DNA of 8,860 nucleotides from Clostridia bacterium. Lineage in GTDB: Bacteria; Bacillota; Clostridia; Christensenellales; CAG-138. The first letter of the stretch is position 1. Every line of letters starts with the position of its first letter. The stretch spans positions 1 through 8,860 of the forward strand of contig JAUMVL010000067.1 in assembly GCA_030530185.1 (NCBI GenBank), given 5' to 3'. Both the position numbers and the translations under genes were made by a program. Below the pieces are notes generated by a model, which saw nothing but the letters and a program-made list of their open reading frames with translations, was not told the origin of the DNA and did not search any database. Positions 5,766-8,860 of this stretch are shown here, one piece after another.

Positions 5766-5769
5766 ATCC

Positions 5770-6213
5770 ATGTATTATTTGAAGAATGTCGGCATCATCG
5801 CGCGCTGTTCGGAGATGTTTCGCGACGAGCGATTTGCCGCACTCGGACTGAACGGACGGCAGAGCGTTTGCCTGCTGCATGTTTGCAGACGTCCGGGCAT
5901 TACGCAGGATACGCTCGGCAAGTCGCTGTTCATCGACAAGAGCAACGTCACGCGCCAGATGAGTCTTTTAGAGGAGGCGGGCTACGTTACGCGCTGTCCC
6001 GATGCAAGCGATCGGCGGCAAATCTGCGTTTACCCCACGGAAAAGGCGCTCGAAATTCTGCCCGAGATTCGCGAAGGCTTTCGCGCATGGCGGGAGTATC
6101 TGTCTGCATCGCTCACGGAGGAGGAATTGGCAGTGCTCTGCACTGCGGCGGACAAGGTCGCCAAGTGCGCGGCGGCGTATTGCGGGCGGATTGTGACGGA
6201 GGAGGAAGCATGA
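5770..6213 (+). CDS. MarR-family transcriptional regulator
   Basis: A 147-residue winged-helix regulator, acting as a dimer on DNA; the likely repressor of its own operon and of the exporter behind it. The DNA-binding part shows the recognition region G-I-T-Q-D-T-L-G-K-S-L-F-I-D-K-S-N-V-T-R (43-62), then L-L-E-E-A-G-Y-V (66-73) and the wing with the hallmark D-A-S-D-R-R (78-83). Helices at both ends (3-18, 97-145) form the usual dimer interface. The start was taken at 5770, not at the much earlier in-frame codons, because the promoter and operator lie at 5696-5748 and a ribosome site precedes 5770. It contains eight cysteines (13, 34, 39, 76, 86, 124, 133, 138), many for its size, which may point to a thiol, oxidant or metal signal. 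The stop overlaps the ABC gene start as ATGA. Confidence 0.88.
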   Translation: MYYLKNVGIIARCSEMFRDERFAALGLNGRQSVCLLHVCRRPGITQDTLGKSLFIDKSNVTRQMSLLEEAGYVTRCPDASDRRQICVYPTEKALEILPEIREGFRAWREYLSASLTEEELAVLCTAADKVAKCAAAYCGRIVTEEEA

Positions 6214-7919
6214 AACGGGTTTTGTCGTTTTTGCGCCCGCAGGCCGGACGGACCGCGCTGCAAATCGTACTGAAATTCACGGCGACGCTGACCGAGCTGT
6301 TTTTGCCGTGGATTTTGGAGCACATCATCGACGTGATCGCACCGACACAGGATCGCGGGCAGCTGGCGCTGTGGGGGGTGCTGATGCTGCTATGCGCGGG
6401 GGCGGCATTTTCCGGAGCGGTTGCTGCGAACCGGATGGCGGCTAAAATTGCGGCCAACTTTACGCGCGCGCTCCGGCACACGCTGTTCCGCAAGGCGGAA
6501 ACGCTCGAAAGCGTCGCGGTGGATGGGTTTACGGTGCCGTCGTTGATTTCGCGCATCTCGACCGATACCTACCATGTCAACGATATGATCGACCGGATGC
6601 TGCGGCTTGGCATTCGCGCACCGATCCTGCTGCTCGGCGGACTGATTGTTTCGTCAATGATGGAGCCAGCGCTTACGCTGATTCTGCTGGCCGCACTGCC
6701 GCTGCTTGGCGGACTTTTGATTCTGATCTCGCGGCGCAGCATTCCGCTCTACGCCAAGGCGCAGGAGGCGAGCGAACAGCTTGTGCGCAGGATTCAGGAG
6801 AACATGACCGGCGTGCGCATCATCAAGGCGTTGTCGCGCACCGGGGAGGAAAAGGCACGCTTTGCCGAAACAAATCGCGCGGTTGTGCGCACCGAGCAGA
6901 AGGCTGAAATGACGATGGCGATCGCAAACCCGATGATGACCGTGTTCTTGAACGTCGGGATGGCAGCAGTCATCGTGGTGGGCGCATTCCGCGTCAGCCG
7001 CGGCGTCACCGAACCGGGAAAAATCATCGCGTTCCTGAATTATTTTACCATCCTTTTGAACGGCCTCATCGGCATTACGCGCATCTTCACGATCTGCTCC
7101 AAAGGCATCGCCAGCGGCAAGCGCATCGCCGAGGTGCTGGATTCGCCCGATCCTATCCGCATAGTCCCGGATGAAAAACCCATCGAGAACGCACATATCG
7201 TGTTTTCCGACGTATCGTTTTCCTATAACAAGGTGCGAAAAAATGTATCGCATTTGTCGTTCTCTCTGAAAAAGGGCGAAACGCTCGGCATCATCGGTGC
7301 GACCGGCAGCGGCAAGAGCACGGTGTTGCAGCTGCTATTGCGCTTTTATGAGCCGGATTCCGGTACCATCTATTTGGACGGGCGTCCATTGAACGCTTTT
7401 TCCGAAGCGGAGCTGCACCAAAAGTTCGGCGTCGTATTCCAAAATGATTTTCTGTATGCCGATTCGATCCGTGAGAACATCAATTTTGCGCGCACCGTGT
7501 CGCCCGAAGCGCGACAAACCGCAATCGAAACGGCGCAGGCATCGTTTATTCGAGATTTTGCCGAGCAGGACGAATTGCAGCTGTCCGAGCGCGGCATGAA
7601 CCTGTCCGGCGGGCAGCGGCAGCGGCTTTTGATCGCGCGGGCGCTCGCGGCAAAGCCTGAGATTTTGCTGTTGGACGACTGCTCAAGCGCACTCGATTAC
7701 CGCACCGACGCGGCGCTGCGGCGCGATTTGCAGCGTAATTTTTCGGATACGACAACGATCCTGATTGCGCAGCGGATCAGCTCAATCCGCCATGCGGATC
7801 GGATTTTGGTGATGGACGACGGCTGTATGATTGGCTACGGCACGCATGCGGAATTGATGCAGACCTGTGCATCGTATCGCGAGCTGTATCGGATCCAGAT
7901 GGGGGAGGCGGCAGCATGA
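6210..7919 (+). CDS. ABC exporter half-transporter with degenerate NBD (BmrC/TM287/LmrC-like)
   Basis: A 569-residue membrane-permease/ATPase fusion of the multidrug exporter type. A six-helix transmembrane domain (about 15-305) has the coupling segment E-N-M-T-G-V-R-I-I-K-A (197-207). The nucleotide-binding domain (about 328-565) shows A-loop Tyr339, Walker A G-A-T-G-S-G-K-S-T (363-371), Q-loop Gln411, signature L-S-G-G-Q (465-469), and Walker B I-L-L-L-D-D (485-490). The catalytic Glu is Asp490 and the switch His is Gln521 (I-A-Q-R-I). This pair of changes is the known mark of the non-catalytic-site subunit in heterodimeric exporters such as BmrCD, LmrCD and TM287/288, so the partner must be the next gene. 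The ATG 6210 start has GGAGGAGG upstream (6198-6205) and overlaps the MarR stop. The frame is open further upstream, but only as a shadow of the MarR gene. The transported compound is unknown. Confidence 0.9.
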   Translation: MKRVLSFLRPQAGRTALQIVLKFTATLTELFLPWILEHIIDVIAPTQDRGQLALWGVLMLLCAGAAFSGAVAANRMAAKIAANFTRALRHTLFRKAETLESVAVDGFTVPSLISRISTDTYHVNDMIDRMLRLGIRAPILLLGGLIVSSMMEPALTLILLAALPLLGGLLILISRRSIPLYAKAQEASEQLVRRIQENMTGVRIIKALSRTGEEKARFAETNRAVVRTEQKAEMTMAIANPMMTVFLNVGMAAVIVVGAFRVSRGVTEPGKIIAFLNYFTILLNGLIGITRIFTICSKGIASGKRIAEVLDSPDPIRIVPDEKPIENAHIVFSDVSFSYNKVRKNVSHLSFSLKKGETLGIIGATGSGKSTVLQLLLRFYEPDSGTIYLDGRPLNAFSEAELHQKFGVVFQNDFLYADSIRENINFARTVSPEARQTAIETAQASFIRDFAEQDELQLSERGMNLSGGQRQRLLIARALAAKPEILLLDDCSSALDYRTDAALRRDLQRNFSDTTTILIAQRISSIRHADRILVMDDGCMIGYGTHAELMQTCASYRELYRIQMGEAAA

Positions 7920-8860
7920 GTAAACCGGAAGCCAAAACTGTATCGTTTCGCCGGGGGCCGGCGCGTGGTTCGTTTGAGCGTCCGACGCAGCCTGCCGGCG
8001 CCGTTTTGCGTCGTATTGCGACGTATCTGAAACCGCATTGGATGGGTCTGACGCTTGCCGCGCTGCTCAGCATTGCGGGCAATGTGATCGCGCTCGTCGG
8101 ACCGAGACTGTCCGGAAAGGCAATCGACGCGATCTCGGCATCCGGCGGTGTGGATTTTCCGAATGTATTCCGCTATGCCGCAATGATGGTCGGCTGCTAT
8201 CTGCTTTCGGGAGGAATGAGCTATGTGCTGTCCGTTCTGATGATTCACATCAGCCGCGAGGCGGTGTATTCCATGCGTAAGGATGCGTTTGAAAAGCTTG
8301 TTTCGCTGCCCGTCGGGTATTACGATGTGCATCAGCCCGGTGACGTCATCAGCATGATTTCTTACGATGTCGATACGATCAACGCCTCCTTGACGCACGA
8401 CCTTGTCAAGCCTAATTACGGTGGTCGGGTCGTTTTCGATGATGCTGTCGATTTCGCCGCTGCTGGTGCTCGTGTTCGTTGTAACGATTCCGATTTCGGT
8501 GGTGGTTACGCGCTATCGGTCGAAAAAAGTTCGGCCGCTTTACCGCAGGCGTTCGCAAAAGCTCGGCGCAATGAACGGCTTTGTGGAGGAGATCACGGCA
8601 GGGCTGAAAACAATTCGCGCTTATGGACGTGAGGAGGCGTTTGCCGAGCGCTTTGATGAAAAGAACGACGAAGCGGTCGATGCGTTCTATGCAGCGGATC
8701 GGTTCGCATGCATCAACGGACCGATCGTGAACTTCATCAACAATCTCTCGCTTGCGTTGATCTCGGTGTTCGGCGTGCTGCTGTTTATGGCGGGCAGCGT
8801 CACGCTCGGCACTATTTCGTCGTTCGTGCTGTATTCGCGCAAGTTTTCCGGCCCGATCAA
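7916..8860 (+). pseudogene. ABC exporter half-transporter (BmrD/TM288/LmrD-like), frameshifted, 3' partial
   Basis: Partner subunit of the preceding exporter gene. An N-terminal cytoplasmic extension of about 30 residues, rich in Arg/Pro/Gly, is typical of the BmrD/TM288 side, then L-R-R-I-A-T-Y-L-K-P-H-W (31-42) opens the transmembrane domain. The frame from ATG 7916 reads correct exporter sequence up to T-H-D-L-V (codon 8405-8407). It then turns to nonsense and stops at TGA 8630-8632. Good sequence resumes one frame over, from about 8409 (S-L-I-T-V-V-G-S-F-S-M-M), through E-E-I-T-A-G-L-K-T-I-R-A-Y-G (8587-8628), and stays open to the window end; the ATPase domain lies beyond. The shift equals one inserted base or 3n+2 lost bases. 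A recent mutation or an assembly error is likelier than long decay, as both flanks look intact. The start overlaps the previous stop (ATGA), with GGGAGG at 7903-7908. Confidence 0.85.

Noticed and set aside
5569..5769. In-frame N-terminal extension of the MarR protein
   Set aside because: It would include the promoter and operator and part of the divergent rlmI-like gene; MarR homology begins at about 5770.
5868..6209. In-frame N-terminal extension of the first ABC transporter
   Set aside because: It lies inside the MarR gene in another frame; a strong ribosome site and ATGA overlap place the start at 6210, where homology to exporters begins.

Overview
The window looks like a stretch of chromosome from a Gram-positive, probably spore-forming member of the Clostridia (Bacillota) with moderately high GC. 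The signs are consensus sigma-A promoters (TTGACA/TATAAT types), strong GGAGG ribosome binding sites, ATGA start/stop overlaps within operons, a cytidylate-kinase-like protein of a kind common in Clostridia, a BmrCD/TM287-288-type heterodimeric ABC exporter behind a MarR regulator, and one promoter matching the forespore sigma-G consensus. Species cannot be named from this sequence. No tRNA, rRNA, CRISPR array, insertion sequence or phage gene was seen.

Layout. (1) 2-1257 (+): the 3' part of an M15-type peptidoglycan peptidase gene overlaps a GNAT acetyltransferase gene; a bidirectional hairpin (1272-1292) separates them from a convergent gene. (2) 1318-1923 (-): cytidylate-kinase-like protein with its own sigma-A promoter. 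(3) 2013-3342 (+): a consensus promoter drives a two-gene operon of an alpha/beta-hydrolase esterase and a small nitroreductase. It has an unusually long leader, about 130 nt, with no clear ribosome site at the esterase start. (4) 3529-4136 (+): a DUF308/HdeD-like six-helix membrane protein with its own promoter. (5) 4197-5612 (-): an RlmI-like 23S rRNA cytosine methyltransferase, then a 52-residue membrane/cationic protein behind a sigma-G-like promoter. (6) 5696-8860 (+): a MarR regulator and two ABC exporter half-transporters, all joined by ATGA overlaps. A perfect 10-bp inverted repeat sits on the predicted transcription start, so the operon is probably autorepressed.

How the parts work together. 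The last operon is the clearest functional unit: an inducible export pump with its own regulator. Its first ABC subunit carries the degenerate ATPase residues (Asp in Walker B, Gln in the switch loop) known from the BmrC/TM287 side of such heterodimers. The second subunit should supply the active site, but its gene is broken by a frameshift near 8405-8417 and also runs off the window. The rest is housekeeping or stress-related: cell-wall hydrolysis, acetyl transfer, rRNA modification and flavin-dependent reduction.

Most worth a second look: the sigma-G-like promoter on the tiny membrane protein gene, the frameshift in the exporter, the operator and cysteine-rich MarR protein, and the long leader before the esterase. 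No clearly novel multi-gene system is evident.
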